DNA from: Corinectria fuckeliana
Lineage: Eukaryota > Ascomycota > Sordariomycetes > Hypocreales > Nectriaceae
Direction of reading: 5' to 3'
DNA length: 64,000 bases
Assembly: GCA_019137255.1 (NCBI GenBank)
Contig: WPDH01000157.1
Coordinates: forward strand, 1 to 64,000
In this document: piece after piece, positions 1 through 13,395 of the stretch
Position numbering within the stretch: the stretch's first letter is position 1
How the letters are laid out: every line of letters begins with the position of its first letter
Translations under genes and position numbers: made by a program
The notes under the pieces: model-generated
Seen by the model: only the letters and a program-made list of their open reading frames with translations
Told to the model about the DNA's origin: nothing
Database searches by the model: none

Positions 1-3000
1 AAGTAATTAAACTATAAGAAAACCTTACTTACTTTTAATAAGGTGTAAAGTAGTTACTAATAGACTACTTTAATATATAAAAATTAATTTATAACTCTTT
101 TAGTATTAAAAAGCCTAAGAAAGATAAGATCTTAGTATACTAATACTATTATAAACTATAGACTAAGGTTAAAAAGAAGCTCTAAAGACTATAAATAAAT
201 ATCTTAAAGGTAAGAAAGCTAACTTAGAAAGCTTAATAGTAATAATAATACCTTAAAGGTAATAACTACTTAAGGAGTAATAACTAGAAGAGGAGTAGCT
301 TTACTAACACTTAGAAGGGTTTATAAAAGACCTAAATAACAGACTATTAGACTTACCTTCTAAGTGAGTTAAGAACTTAAAATACTAATAAGTTAACTAA
401 TAAAAGACCTTAGCTAGCTAGTAATAATAGATAATAAGTAGTAAATAACTACTTATTAAGTTAGTTTCTTAGAGGGATTATCTGTTATAATTATAATAAA
501 GAAAAATACTATACTTTAAATTATAAGATACCCTAAAGGACTATAAGGTAGTTAAATAAAAGAAAAGCTACTTAAGATATAACTACTATATAGGCTATTA
601 TAGCTTATCTTAAAAATATTAACTTGTTAGAAAACAAGTAAGTATAAGAATAATTATTACACCTTTTATACTAAAACCTAAGCTAATACTAATTAGAGTA
701 ATTATATAAGGTAAAGTACTTATTATATAAGTATTTACTAAAAAAAAAGTTAAGATAAATATAAATACTTATATATAAGTTAATCTTATTAGCTAATAAC
801 TAGTATAAAAGTTAAGTCTTAAGTCTAATCTAGATTAGAAGGTATTAAACTTAGCTAGTTTTAATAAGATAATCACTTTTTTCTTACTAGCCTACTAGCT
901 AACCTTCTTCTTACTAAATTACTAAGAGTTCTCTAGGAAAATAAGAAAGCTATTTATAAAAGTATAATACTTAAAAGAGACTAATAACTTACTTTTATCT
1001 ACTTAAGTAATAAGAGAAGAAGATATTATAATTAATACCTAAATATATATATAAACTTATAAACTTATTTTAGTTTAAGATCTTATATCTTTTATAAAAA
1101 GCTTAGTAAAAGATAATAAAAAGGTATTTATTATATATATTAATAGTATATTATTACTAGATAAGTAGCTAATACTTATTCTAAAAGAGGATTTAAAAAA
1201 ATAAGAAGATAATACCTTACTAGCTAAACTAGAGTTAGAAAGAGAAACCTTTAGTAAGAAAGTATTAAAGATTTTACTACTACTAGAAGAGGTAAAATAC
1301 TTAATTAACTTATAACTAAAAAGAAAACCTCTACTAGAATAAATATATCTTACTAATAAGAAGTAAGCTTAAGTTATTTATAAATATATTACTAAGAATA
1401 TAGCAAATAGTTAAATTAGATATTTTATAAGTAAAGCTAGTATACTTATTCTTTTTATACTAAAAAAGAATAGAGAAATCTAGATTTATATAGACTATAA
1501 AAGCCTTAATACTATTATAGTAAAAAACTATTATTTATTATTATTAATTAGTAATCTATTAGATTAATTATTTAAGGTAAAATAGATCTTAAAGATTAAT
1601 ATTTATAATATATATTACTATATCTAGATTAAGCTAGATAACTAGTAGAAAACTATATTTTATATAAAATATAGTTACTTTAAATATATTATTATACTAT
1701 TTAGATTAATTAATACCTTAGCTATATTTTAAGTATATATTTACTAAGTGCTTACTAGGTTATTAAACACTTACTATATTATATACCTAAATAATATTAT
1801 TATATACTTAAAAACTAGAGAATAGTATACTAAGAATATTAAAAAGATACTTTATAAACTATAAAGCTTCTAACTATATACTAAGCTATTAAAATATATA
1901 TTCTACTAACAGAAAGTTAAGTTCTTAAGGTATATTATTACCTAAGAAAGGTTAAAAATAAACCCTTTTAAAGTCTATATAATTACTAAGTAGCTAATAC
2001 TAAAAAATATTAAAAATATTTAAGTTTTTTAAGAATTTTATAACTTTTACTAGAAGTTTATTATAAAGTACTCTAAAATTACTACTCTTTTAATAGCCTA
2101 GCTAAAATAAGATAAAAAAGCTAAAAAGTTTTAATAGGAAGAGAAGGAGAAAATAGTATTTTAAACTCTTAAGTATATATTCTACTTAGTGATTATTTTA
2201 TAATATTAGAACCTTACTAAGTATATATAAGTAGAAATAAATATATTCTTATAAGTAATCTTAGGGATCTTAATATAACTGTTTAATAATTAATAGAGAC
2301 TTATTACTTATATATTATATAAGCTTATAGATATAAAGTAATAGTAAGATATAAGATAATAAGAGCTATTAGCTATTATTAAAAGCCTTAAGTATTAGAG
2401 CTACTATCTGCTAAGACTTTTAGATAGGTTCTTTTTACTAATAGACTATATAACACTTAAGAGAGTAATTACTATATTAGTATAAGACTTTTAAGAAAGG
2501 CTTACTTATTAGGTATATAAGTTAGCACCTTTTAACTTTAATATTAAATACTATCTTAGGATTTAAAACCTTATAGATAGACTATTAAGATATTCTAACT
2601 ATATAAAGAGTAAGATTAGCTATAATAATATACTACTTACTCTTATAATAAAGCTATAAATAGTTAAAAATCTACTACTAAATATATAACAAATAATTAC
2701 TAATATTAAAAATAAGATAAAAACTATAAGAGTATATATATAAGTAGTGTAAATAAGTCTTAGAGACCTTATAAAATAATAAGTCTAAAAGAGGCATCTC
2801 TCACTTTAAACTCTCTAAAAAGACTAAGAAAGTTAAATATAAAAAGTGTTTATTTTTATAGTCACTTAAGCTTAGAGATAAACAGGTATAACCTAAGAGT
2901 AATTAAAAAATACTTAGTAAGAAATAGCTTATTAAGAAAGCTAAGAAGACTCTACTAGAGTTAGAATTATTAATCTAGAGTAATATATCTTATACTAAAT

Positions 3001-4560
3001 TATAAGAGAGCTTATAAAAAGTAAAATAGTATTCTTATTATAACTCTTACTATACTTAAAAGAACTAGTTAGAAGACTATAAGCTAATAATTAGTTTTAT
3101 TAATAACAGTTAGTAAGAGTATAATAAACAGCTAGTAAGCTAGGTTACTACTTTTATAATTAGAATAAAACTTTATTCTTTAAGAGTAAACTAGTAATTT
3201 TTATATAAGAAGTATTAAAACTTAAAATCTTATACTAGTACTATAATAATCTTAGAGTAAGATATATAAGAACTATAAAGATATTAGAACTTATTAGCAG
3301 AAAGTTTTATTAGAATAAGATTAAAAAAGATATAGCTAAGTATATAACTAACTACTAACTATACTAAGAGGTAAAAACCTTAAGATATAAGCTTTATAAA
3401 TATTTATAATTACTCCTAATACTATTATACTTATTCTAAGAAATTAGTATAGACTTTATTATAAGTTTACTAAATAGTATATAAGTAAATAGTAAAAAAT
3501 ATAATATAATTTTAGTAATTATATACTATATAATAAAATATATAATATTTATTTCTTATAAAAAGATTATAATAGTAGCTTAATTAGTATAAGTATTTTA
3601 TAAGCAGGTAAAATATAAGTTTAAAAGTCTTAAAAAGATTATAAGTAATAAAAATAAGCTTCTTATAAGCTAATTTTAAGAGGACCTTATAATTAAGAGA
3701 GTAACTTATTAGTAACTATCTATTATATACTACTTATAGACTAATAGCTAAATAAAAAGAATAAACTAAGCTATAAAAAAATATTTATAAATCTATATAA
3801 AGAAGTCTCTTAAAAGATAAGTAGTATAATTACTAAAAGCAGAATTTATATATAATAATAGCTAATATAATAGTATTAGTATATTCCTAATATAAGCCTT
3901 ATATAAGTATTACTTAAAAGTAGTAAAATATATATTATAATACTTAAAAACTATTATATAAAAAGTAACTAAGCATATTAAAACCTTTTACTAAGTGTAT
4001 AATAAGACTTATAAGTACTAAAAATAAGTAATAAAAGCTTAAGCTAAGAACTATAATAAAAGATATCTTAAATAGAAATACTAAGTAAAATAAGTAATAA
4101 AACTATTTATATATAACTTTTAATTTAAATATAAGAAATTAGCACTTAAGTTTATTTAGGTTATAATAGCTAAAAGAGTTAGAAAATAAGCTTATTAAGT
4201 TTACTTACTAGAATAATACTATAAGATATATAATATATTTTTAGTCTTACTTATTAAACTATAAAAAGATATATATAAAACACTTAATAAACACTTAATA
4301 ACTCTTTTAAAACTTAAAAAAAAAGAGAATAAGTAAAAAGTTAAAAAAATTATTATAAATAAGAAAATAAAAAAAAAAACCTTTTACTTAGTAAAATAAA
4401 TAAGATAGCTAGTAAAATATAATACTTAGAAACTTATAATTTACTTAGAAAATATAATAAAAATAGTATAGTAATATTACTAATAATAAAAGTATATATA
4501 TAAAAAATAAGATAATAAGAATTTTTAATAATAGGTAAAAACCTAATAATAACTAGGTAA
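1..4560 (+). mobile_element. RIP-degraded Ty3/gypsy chromovirus relic (copy A), 5' end outside window
   Basis: This AT-rich block reads in domain order as a Ty3/gypsy pol gene. Reverse-transcriptase remnants lie at about 1,440-1,830, including a YLNN triplet-block at 1784-1795 where the catalytic YLDD should be. An integrase-core remnant lies around 3,440-3,880, with a DFI-type motif near 3,450. A chromodomain-like segment lies at about 4,338-4,458. The RT-before-integrase order separates gypsy from copia, and the terminal chromodomain places it among chromoviruses. Nearly all Gln and Trp codons are now TAA/TAG, and Gly/Asp codons are shifted to Ser/Asn/Lys, as expected for C-to-T changes at CpA on both strands. 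No open frame survives, so the copy cannot be active. The gag end lies beyond base 1. The 3' boundary is approximate because no LTR was recognised after the chromodomain. Confidence 0.75.
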
Positions 4561-7145
4561 TAAATACTTACTCTTTTCTAACCTAAATATAAACTTAAAT
4601 AACTAAACTATTAAAACCTTAAATAAAAGCTATTTAAAACTATAAAAGAAACTAAACTATAAACTAAACTAATAATAAAAATTTAAGCTTAAGAAAAGGT
4701 ATAATAAACCTAACTATTATAATAAGACTAGAATTTTTTCTTCTTTTTATTATTCTTCTTATTTTACTCTTAGTAAGCTTACTCTTAAAGTTATTTCTCT
4801 TTTAAGTGTTACTACTTAGCTATAATATACTCTACTTTAAAACAGGTAAGAGCTTCTTCTTTAAGATCTTAAGTAAGTAGCTAGTAATTATAAGAGGTAT
4901 AAAAAAAGGTATAAAAAGAGGCTAAAAAATAAACTAAACTATAATAAGAAGAATTACTAAATATACTATTACTATATACTAAGCTCTTATTATTATAAGA
5001 ATAGTTAAAAGCTAGTTAGTTACTATAGTAAAAAGGTATTATACTTATAAAAGAAATAAATAGCTTAAAAGCCCTATTATTATAATACTAAATAATAAAA
5101 GCCTAAATAACCTTAGAAAAATTATTAGAGAAAGTATAAGTAGAACTCTTATTAGATACTCTAATAATAAGTATATACTTAGTAACTACTAAGATATAAA
5201 AAGCTAATAATAAGAGTTAGAAAATAAAATTATTATAGTAATATAAGAGTATTATAAATACTAGTTAAGCTTATAAAACTAACTAGTTCTTATAGTTAAT
5301 TAAACTAAATTTAATCTTAGTATATAAAGCTTAAATCTAGATAAAAGTAACTATTTCCTAGTATATAAATAAATATATATTATTACTCTAAATATAAATA
5401 CTTATAAGGTTTTTAGTAAACTTAATAAGATTTTACTATATAATAGTAATAGTATAAATAGTATAAATAATATACTAGTAGCTAATAGTAAAAATACTCT
5501 TCTTTTTATTATTTTAGTTATAATAAGAAAGATAGTAAAAAAAGTTTTAGTACTATTATACTATAAGAACTAACTTAGTAGAAATTTATTATTATAAAAT
5601 TAGTATAAGCACTACTATAACAGTAACTATAGTAAGAAGTTAGAGATTAGCTTAAAAGCTAGCTCTCTTATAAAGGGCACAAACTAATATTAGTAGTAAT
5701 AAAAGCTTATACTCTTTCTAAATAGACTATATAGTAAACCTAACTTTAAGATAAAGCGAGAGAGCACTAAAAGACTAATTAACTTAAACTAGCTAAAGCC
5801 TATCCCCCTACTAATAATAAAAGAGTATTATACTTATACTAAGACCTTAATAAACATTAAAGCTTAATACTTATATAGTTATAAACAGGAAAAATTAGTC
5901 TTAAGAGCTTTCTCTTCTAAAGGTATATACCTAATATGTCTTTACTATAGTGCTTATATAAGACTAGTAAAAAAACACCTAAATATATTATTATTTTTTA
6001 CCCTAAGTATACTAAATAATAAGAACACCTAATAAACCTACTATAAAACTAATATAAGTTTAAGCTCTAACTATCTAAGTGTAAAACTACTTAACTACTT
6101 ACCTAGTAGTTTCTAAGCTAATATATTATCTTATACTATAAACTAGCCTTATAAATCTATAGTAACTATAATTAAGTTTATAGCCTTATAATAGGAATAG
6201 TATACTACTATACTAAGTGCTTTTTACCCCTCTTATAAAAAGTATAAAATATACCTAAAAAAAGCTATAAAAGGTAAAAAACTAGCCTAATTATAATAGC
6301 TACTAATTCTAATTAAATCCTCTAACCCCCTATTAAAATCCTCTAAGCTTATAGTACTAACTTACAGACCTAACCTAAACCTACGCTTTTACTACTTACT
6401 ACTTAACCTTATATATTTATATTACTCTCCTTTACACTTTTACTAGCAGTAATATTATTACTAGCCTTACTAGCCTTATTATCACTATTATTATCCTTCT
6501 TACTAGTTCCCTTAGGGGCTAATAACCTAACTGCTATAAAGATAGAAACACTCTTTAGACAGGTAAGAACTAAAACTATAATATGTTTAAAACGCTTAAG
6601 TATCTTAGTAATATAGTTAATCCTGCTGACTAGTATATTAAACTAGTTAGATATTAGGCTTATAGTTACTACTATAAGCGTAATATATACATGCTTAAGA
6701 GCCTAACTCTTTGCCTAAAAGGCTATATTCTTAAGCCTCTTAAGCTCCTCCCCCTATATACTATTAGCTTATATACACACTATAGAACCAACTTATACTT
6801 ATATTATTAGTGCTTCTCTCTTACTAAAGAGCCTTTACTAGGGCTTAGATAGTAGTAATAGTAGTAAACAGTAGGGCTTTATATGTTTTATACATATAGG
6901 TATAAGCTGTGTAGTTACCTACTATAATATTCACCTAGTCTTAGTAAAAACCTATTATACTATTCTTACCTATCTATATAATATATATAAAATAGAGGAT
7001 AGTTTATACTACTCTCTCTAAAGTAGTAGACTCCTCTCTTAAAGTAGTAGTACCCTCTGTCTTAGCCTATCTCTTTCTCTTAGCCTATATAAGATCAGCC
7101 TAGATATATAGTAAATTTATAGTAAAAAAACTTACTCTTATAGCT

Positions 7146-7184
<39 letters not shown>

Positions 7185-8626
7185 GTTATTATCCTCAGCT
7201 ATATAAAGTTAGCTATTATAATAAGACTATAATAAAGCTATAGTGTAAGCAGCTAGAAAACAAATATATTAATAAATCCTAGAAAGAATATATATTAGTA
7301 TATATTTAAGACTTAAAGCTAATATAAGCCTAATAAAAAGGCCTAAAGGGAAGCTACTTATAGAGGTGTTAAAAAGAGAAGAAAGAAAGAAAGATATTAT
7401 AACCTAAGAGACTAAATAATAAATAATAATAAAGATTTATATAGCTACTAACAGCTGCTAACAGCTGTTAAGTATTAGGTTTATACCAGCCTCTAGCTAC
7501 TAATAACTATACTACTAGCTAACCTACTAACAGCTAGCTAACCTACTAGCAGCTAGTTCTGCCCACTTAAAATCCTAAGCTCTTAGCTATAACTGTAAAG
7601 CAACCTAGATATACCTAGCTAGTATAATCCTAACACTTAACTGCTCCACTCTTATAGCAGACTAGGTGCTTAATATTTAGTTAACTATTTCTCCCTTCTT
7701 CACTCCTTTTTTCCTTTTTCCCTCTTTTTCTTTTCCCTTTTTCCCCTTCTCTCTTTTTAATTTTTTCCTAGCCCTCTAGAAAATAAGATAACTCTAGTTC
7801 TAGTAAAAGGACTATTTACTTACATATAGTAACAGTATAAGAGGCCTAACCTAGGCCTGCTATATAAAGAATATAAGTTTTTATCTAATTTTATAGTTTT
7901 TCCTGTATTTATATAAAATAGAAGTACTATCTACCTTTTAGGTTTATAAAGTATAAATAAATAAATTAGTATAAGTACTTATAGCTTACTAAGCACTTAT
8001 AATATATACCTAGCTATATTACTTATTTAAGGCTTTATAAATAATATAATAAGAAATAAGAGAACTATATATATAAAAATATAAGAAGAAATAGTATTTC
8101 TATTAGATATAATAAGAGTAGAAAATACTACTAGAAGGTATTTTAGAAAACTTCTTATTTAAGAAGAGGAAATTAATTTTAGCCTAAGTATAAAACTCTT
8201 TTAGTATTATAACTATAACTCTAAGAATTAATATTAGCATATAAAAGCTAAATACTTAGTAAGTAAGTAAAAATAATATTAAGAGGGTAAAAACTAATTA
8301 AATAGAAAAATATAAAGTTAGAAGAGAAAACTAATATATTAACTATAAATAAAAGAGTTCTAAAGAAGGTTATAAGAAAGAGAGAATTCTAAACTTAAGG
8401 TAAATAAAACCTTAAAGTAAATATTTAGAGTGTAAAATAAGTAGGCTCTTATATAATAGCTTAATAACTACTTATATAACACTTAGATTATAATAAACCT
8501 AATAATAAGCTATATTATTTCTATATAGTTAGTAAACTACTATATATATAAGAAAATAATAAACTTTCTCTTATAAAAAATAATACCTTAGAATAAGACT
8601 TAAAGGGGGAGAGAGTAATTATAATA
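4561..8626. repeat. AT-rich RIP-type DNA, element identity unresolved
   Basis: About 4 kb of low-complexity, TpA-rich sequence with no ATG-initiated frame. Parts of 5,750-7,850 are less AT-rich than the flanks. That stretch contains a (TAT)n microsatellite at about 7,148-7,185, a short tandem of TAACAGCTG/TAGCTAACCTAC-type units at about 7,445-7,560, and a pyrimidine-rich tract at about 7,685-7,760. It is probably nested transposon debris, but I could not recognise a protein motif in any frame and assign no family. Confidence 0.5.
7148..7185. repeat. (TAT)n microsatellite
   Basis: About twelve uninterrupted copies of a TAT/ATT trinucleotide inside the AT-rich arm. A simple repeat with no gene context. 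Confidence 0.85.
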
Positions 8627-8830
8627 GTTAGTATTAACTCTATTAATACTTAATATAAGCTTTTAGGGCTTAACCTTAAGGCTTGCCTAAATAGTAAGCT
8701 AGTAGCTCTTTTAAGAATACTAAATAAGCACTTACTAAATACTTATTAAGTAGAAGCTTTATAATATACTAATACTTACTTTTATAATTTTTATATTTAC
8801 ACTCTAGTAAGACTAACTCTTATAAACTTA
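8627..8830 (+). repeat. ~205-bp repeat, left member of an inverted pair (LTR-like)
   Basis: The reverse complement of this segment matches 12,465-12,672 almost base for base. Most differences are C/T or G/A transitions, for example GGGCTA versus AGAGCTA and GGCGAG versus GGCAAG. The outer end reads TRTAATAGTTAG. The TG start, length and position beside a gypsy coding remnant suggest an LTR, but its orientation is opposite to that expected for the 3' LTR of copy B. Confidence 0.7.
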
Positions 8831-11800
8831 TTATCTTATAAGGTTTTTAAGACTTACTTATACTACTTATATATATACTTTTATAGTTTTTATCTTACTT
8901 TTAATATTAGTAATTATTTATTATATATCTAGTAGTAGATCTTTAACTATTTATAGTTTTATTATAAGAGTAGGTAATATATTATTATAACTAATCTTAC
9001 TTTTTATATAGTTAAGATATCTTAATAGTCTATTTATAAGGTTTTAAATCTTAGGGTAGTATTTAATATTAAAGTTAAAAGGTATTAACTTATATACCTA
9101 ATAAGTAAGCCTTTCTTAAAAGTCTTATACTAGTATAATAATTACTCTCTTAAGTATTATATAGTCTATTAGTAAAAGAAACTTATCTAAAAGTCTTAGT
9201 AGGTAATAGCTTTAATACTTAAAGCTTTTAATAATAGCTAATAGCTCTTATTATCTTATATCTTACTATTACTTTATATTTATAAGCTTATATAATATAT
9301 AGGTAATAAGTCTCTATTAATTATTAAATAGTTATATTAAGATTTTTAAGATTACTTATAGAGATATATTTATTTCTACTTATATATACTTAGTAAGGTT
9401 CTAATATTATAAAATAGTTACTAAGTAGAATATATACTTAAGAGTTTAAAATACTATTTTCTCCTCCTCTTTTTATTAAAACTTTTTAGCTCTTTTATCT
9501 TATTTTAGTTAGGCTATTAAGAGAGTAGTAATTTTAGAGTATTTTATAATAAACTTTTAGTAAAAGTTATAAAATTCTTAAAAAACTTAAATATTTTTAA
9601 TATTTTTTAGTATTAGCTACTTAATAATTATATAAACTTTAAAAAAGTCTATTTTTAATCTCTTTTAGGTAATAATATATCTTAGGAACTTAACTTTCTG
9701 TTAGTAAAATATATATTTTAATAGCTTAGTATATAGTTAAAAGCTTTATAGTTTATAAAGTACCTTTTTAATATTCTTAGTATATTATTTTTTAGTTTTT
9801 AAGTATATAATAATATTATCTAGGTATATAATATAGTAAGTATTTAGCAACTTAGTAAACACTTAGTAAATATATACTTAAAATATAGCTAGAGTATTAG
9901 TTAATCTAAATAGTATAATAGTATATTTAAAGTAACTATATCTTATATAAAATACAGTTTTCTACTAGTTATCTAGCTTAATCTAAATATAGTAATATAT
10001 ATTATAAATATTAATTTTTAAGATCTATTTTACTTTAGATAATTAATCTAATAGATTACTAATTAATAGTAATAGATAATAGTTTTTTACTATAATAGTA
10101 TTAAGACTTTTATAGTCTATATAAATTTAGATTTCTCTGTCTTTTTTTAGTATAAAAAGAATAAGTATACTAGCTTTACTTATAAAATATCTAATCTAAC
10201 TATTTACTATATTCTTAGTAATATATTTATAAATAACTTAAGCTTACTTCTTATTAGTAAGATATATTTATTCTAGTAGAGGTTTTCTCTCTAGTTATAA
10301 GTTAATTAAGTATTTTACCTCTTCTAGTAGTAGTAGAGTTTTTAATACTTTCTTACTAAAGGTTTCTCTTTCTAACTTTAGTTTAGCTAGTAGGGTATTA
10401 TCTTTTTATTTCTTTAAATCCTTTCTTAAAACAGGTATTAGCTGCTTATCTAGTAATAATATACTATTAATATATATAATAAATACCTTTTTATTATCTT
10501 TTACTAAGCTTTTTATAAAAAATATAAGGTCTTAGACTAAAACAGGTTTATAAGTCTATATATATATTTAAGTGTTAATTATAATATCTTCTTCTCTTAT
10601 TACTTAGGTAAATAAAAGTAAGTTACTAGCCCCTTTTAGGTATTATACTTTTATAAATAGCTTTCTTACTTTCTTAGGGAACTTTTAGTAATTTAGTAGA
10701 AAGAAGGTTAGCTAGTAGGCTAGTAGGAAAAAAGTGATTATCTTATTAAAGCTAGCTAGGTTTAATACCTTCTAATCTAAATTAGACTTAAAACCTAACT
10801 TTTATACTAGTTGTTAGCTAATAAGGTTAACTTATATATAAGTATTTATATTTATCTTAACTTTTTTTTTAGTAAACACTTATATAATAAGCACTCTATC
10901 TTATATAATTACTCTAATTAGCACTAGCTTAGGTTTTAGTATAAAAAGTATAGTAATTATTCTTATACCTACTTGTTTTTTAATAAGTTAATATTCTTAA
11001 GATAAGCTATAATAGCTTATATAGCAGTTATATCTTAAGTAGTCTTTTCTTTATTTAACTATCTTATAGTCTTTTAGGGTACCTTATAATTTAAAGTATA
11101 ATATTCTTTTTTATTATAATTATAGTAAGTAATCCCTCTAAAAAACTAACTTAATAAGTAGTTATCTACTACTTATTATCTATTATTACTAGCTAGCTAA
11201 GGTCCTCTATTAGTTAACTTATTAGTATTTTAAGTTTTTAACTCACTTAGAGAGTAAGTCTAATAGTTTATTATTTAAGTCTTTTATAAACCCTTCTAAG
11301 TATTAGTAAAACTACTCCTCTTTTAGCTATTACTTTTTAAGTAGTTATTACTTTTAAGATATTACTATTACTATTAAGCTTTCTAAGCTAGCTTTTTTAC
11401 TTTTAAGATATTTATTTATAGTCTTTAAAGCTTCTTTTTAACCTTAGTTTATAGTCTATAATAGTATTAGTATACTAAGATCTTATCTTTTTTAGGCTTT
11501 TTAGTGCTAAAAAAGTTATAAATTAATTTTTATATATTAAAGTAGTCTATTAGTAACTACTTTATATCTTATTAAAAGTAAGTAAGGTTTTCTTATAGTT
11601 TAATTACTTACTATTTTAGATTTATATATAGTCTTCTTATAAAGTTTATAAAGTCTAACTATAAGAGGTCTTATATAACACTTAAGTAGTCTTTCTATTC
11701 TATCTGTAAGATTTTAGAGAGGTAAGTAGTTAACTAGAGTATTTTCTAGTAATAAGTTATAAACTCTTNNATCTAATTATTAATTTATATACTTATTATA

Positions 11801-12464
11801 TCTTTCTTAAGAGACTTATAAGAGTATTAAGATAGTCTTTTATACTCTTTTAGCTTATTACTATTAGATTTTATAGCTAGCTTTTTAAGTAGCTATTTCT
11901 AAAATTAATAATCTTCCTCTTATATTTTATAGTCCTCTTCTTATTAGGATACTATTATTAAGACTAATTCCTAAAAAGTTAAAATATCTTTTTTAGGGCT
12001 AATTACTTAGTAATAGTATTTTAAGGAGGTTCTTAATTAGGATTATTATCTTATATATAATTAGAATTATATAGATAATTAGTTCTTATTATTATTATAT
12101 ATATCTAATATTAGGGTTTCTCTCTTATTAAGGTTATAATCCTTATAAGTAGTCTTTAAGTCCTCTCTTAGTACTTATTATAACTTAGCTTTATATAAGA
12201 GAGAGAGTATTTTTTCTAGTAACACCTCTTAGCCTAATATAAGATCTAGTATAAGAGGTATTTCCTAAGAGAGTCTCTTCTTTATAAGAAGAGTATTAAT
12301 TAGATTAATCTCTTTCTCTACCTAATTAGTAAGTATAAGTTTATTTATTATTATTAATAGTTATTTTATACTTATTATATACTTACTATACTTTATAAGA
12401 GATCTTATATAACCTCTTATTTTGTGTTATATATTAGTAACTTAGGTAAGGTGTAAAAGTAAAA
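8831..12464 (-). mobile_element. RIP-degraded Ty3/gypsy relic (copy B), inverted relative to copy A
   Basis: Reverse-complement reading from about 11,610 down to 8,850 tracks copy A from base 1 to about 2,750 with near-collinear spacing. It includes the RT region, where the catalytic block reads YLDN at 9815-9826 on the minus strand. Homology to copy A ends where the 205-bp repeat begins, so the integrase and chromodomain half is missing. The part above 11,610 is presumably the gag and leader region, absent from the visible part of copy A. Stops are spread through every frame. Two unresolved bases (NN) lie inside at 11,769-11,770. Confidence 0.7.
11769..11770. other. Assembly ambiguity (NN)
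   Basis: Two unresolved bases inside copy B. This is either a low-quality call or a minimal scaffold join within repeated DNA. Confidence 0.9.
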
Positions 12465-12672
12465 GAATTATAAGAGTTAGTCTTACTAGAGTGTAAATAT
12501 AAAGATTATAAAGGTAGGTATTAGTATATTATAAAGCTTCTACTTAATAAGTATTTAGTAAGTGCTTATCTAGTATTCTTAAAGGGGCTACTAGCTTACT
12601 ATTTAGGCGAGCTTTAGGGTTAAGCCTTAAAGGCTTATATTAGGTGTTAATAAAGTTAGTGCTAACTATTAC
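12465..12672 (-). repeat. ~205-bp repeat, right member of the inverted pair (LTR-like)
   Basis: Partner of 8,627-8,830 in inverted orientation. Its outer end, read on the minus strand, begins TGTAATAGTTAG, so in this orientation it could be the 5' LTR of copy B. It has kept more CpG/CpA sites than its partner and is therefore the less mutated member. Confidence 0.7.
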
Positions 12673-12679
12673 AAATTAA

Positions 12680-13395
12680 TAAAGGTATAATATATTAAAA
12701 TCACACTCTAAGATAAGCTTATACTTATCTAAGTTATATTTTTTAATAAGACTTTTATATAGTTTAGATTAAGTAATCTTAACACTTAGGACTTTTAGAT
12801 ACCTAAGAAAAAGTATAATAAGAAGTTTATTAATAAGAAAGTATATATAAAAGCTCTATTTTCTCTTATATTTTAGGTAGTAATTTAGAAAACAGATTAT
12901 ATAGTAATTATTAAGATAATTAGAGATCTAAAAGCCTTTAAGAATAGATTTTTAGCCTAGTTATACTAATTAGTACTTAAATAAGGCCTTCTTTCTCTAA
13001 TTAATAGCTTTAAAAAGTTTTAACAGGATAATATATAAATTTATATAACTAGGCGTACTTAAAGTTAGCTAGAAGCCTACTATATTAAGTGTATTAACTA
13101 GCCTTCTTACTCTCTTAACTTAAACCTAATTAAGTATATATAAAAAATACTTAAGGCTAAATTATACTTATAGCACTCTTATATAATACTATTAAAAGAT
13201 AATAAGAAAGATAAGATAGAGTTAGCTAGATATATCTAAGATTTATAAGCACACTTAGATTAGGTGTAGATTTTAAGGCTAATTAACTTTATGCTATACC
13301 GCTTAGAAGCTATATATTATACATAAGGCTAGTATACATAATATTAAATAGCAAGAATAGGGCTATCTAGAGATATCTTTTTTTTTAATAATACA
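12680..13395 (+). mobile_element. RIP-degraded Tc1/mariner transposase relic
   Basis: A plus-strand reading around 13,018-13,160 gives the pattern of the second half of a Tc1/mariner DDE transposase: a QDN-type second catalytic block, then roughly 34 residues later an S-x-x-LNPI block followed by a Trp-like stop and a Lys-rich helix. Gln and Trp codons are TAG/TAA, and an expected His codon reads as Tyr, as RIP would leave them. An N-terminal part is weakly readable from about 12,860 with frame loss. The relic ends only tens of bases before the sequence becomes unique, normal-composition DNA, so it marks the inner edge of the left arm. Confidence 0.6.

Noticed and set aside
7445..7560. CRISPR-like impression from repeated TAACAGCTG/TAGCTAACCTAC units
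   Set aside because: Units are short, irregular and without spacers, and the genome is clearly eukaryotic.
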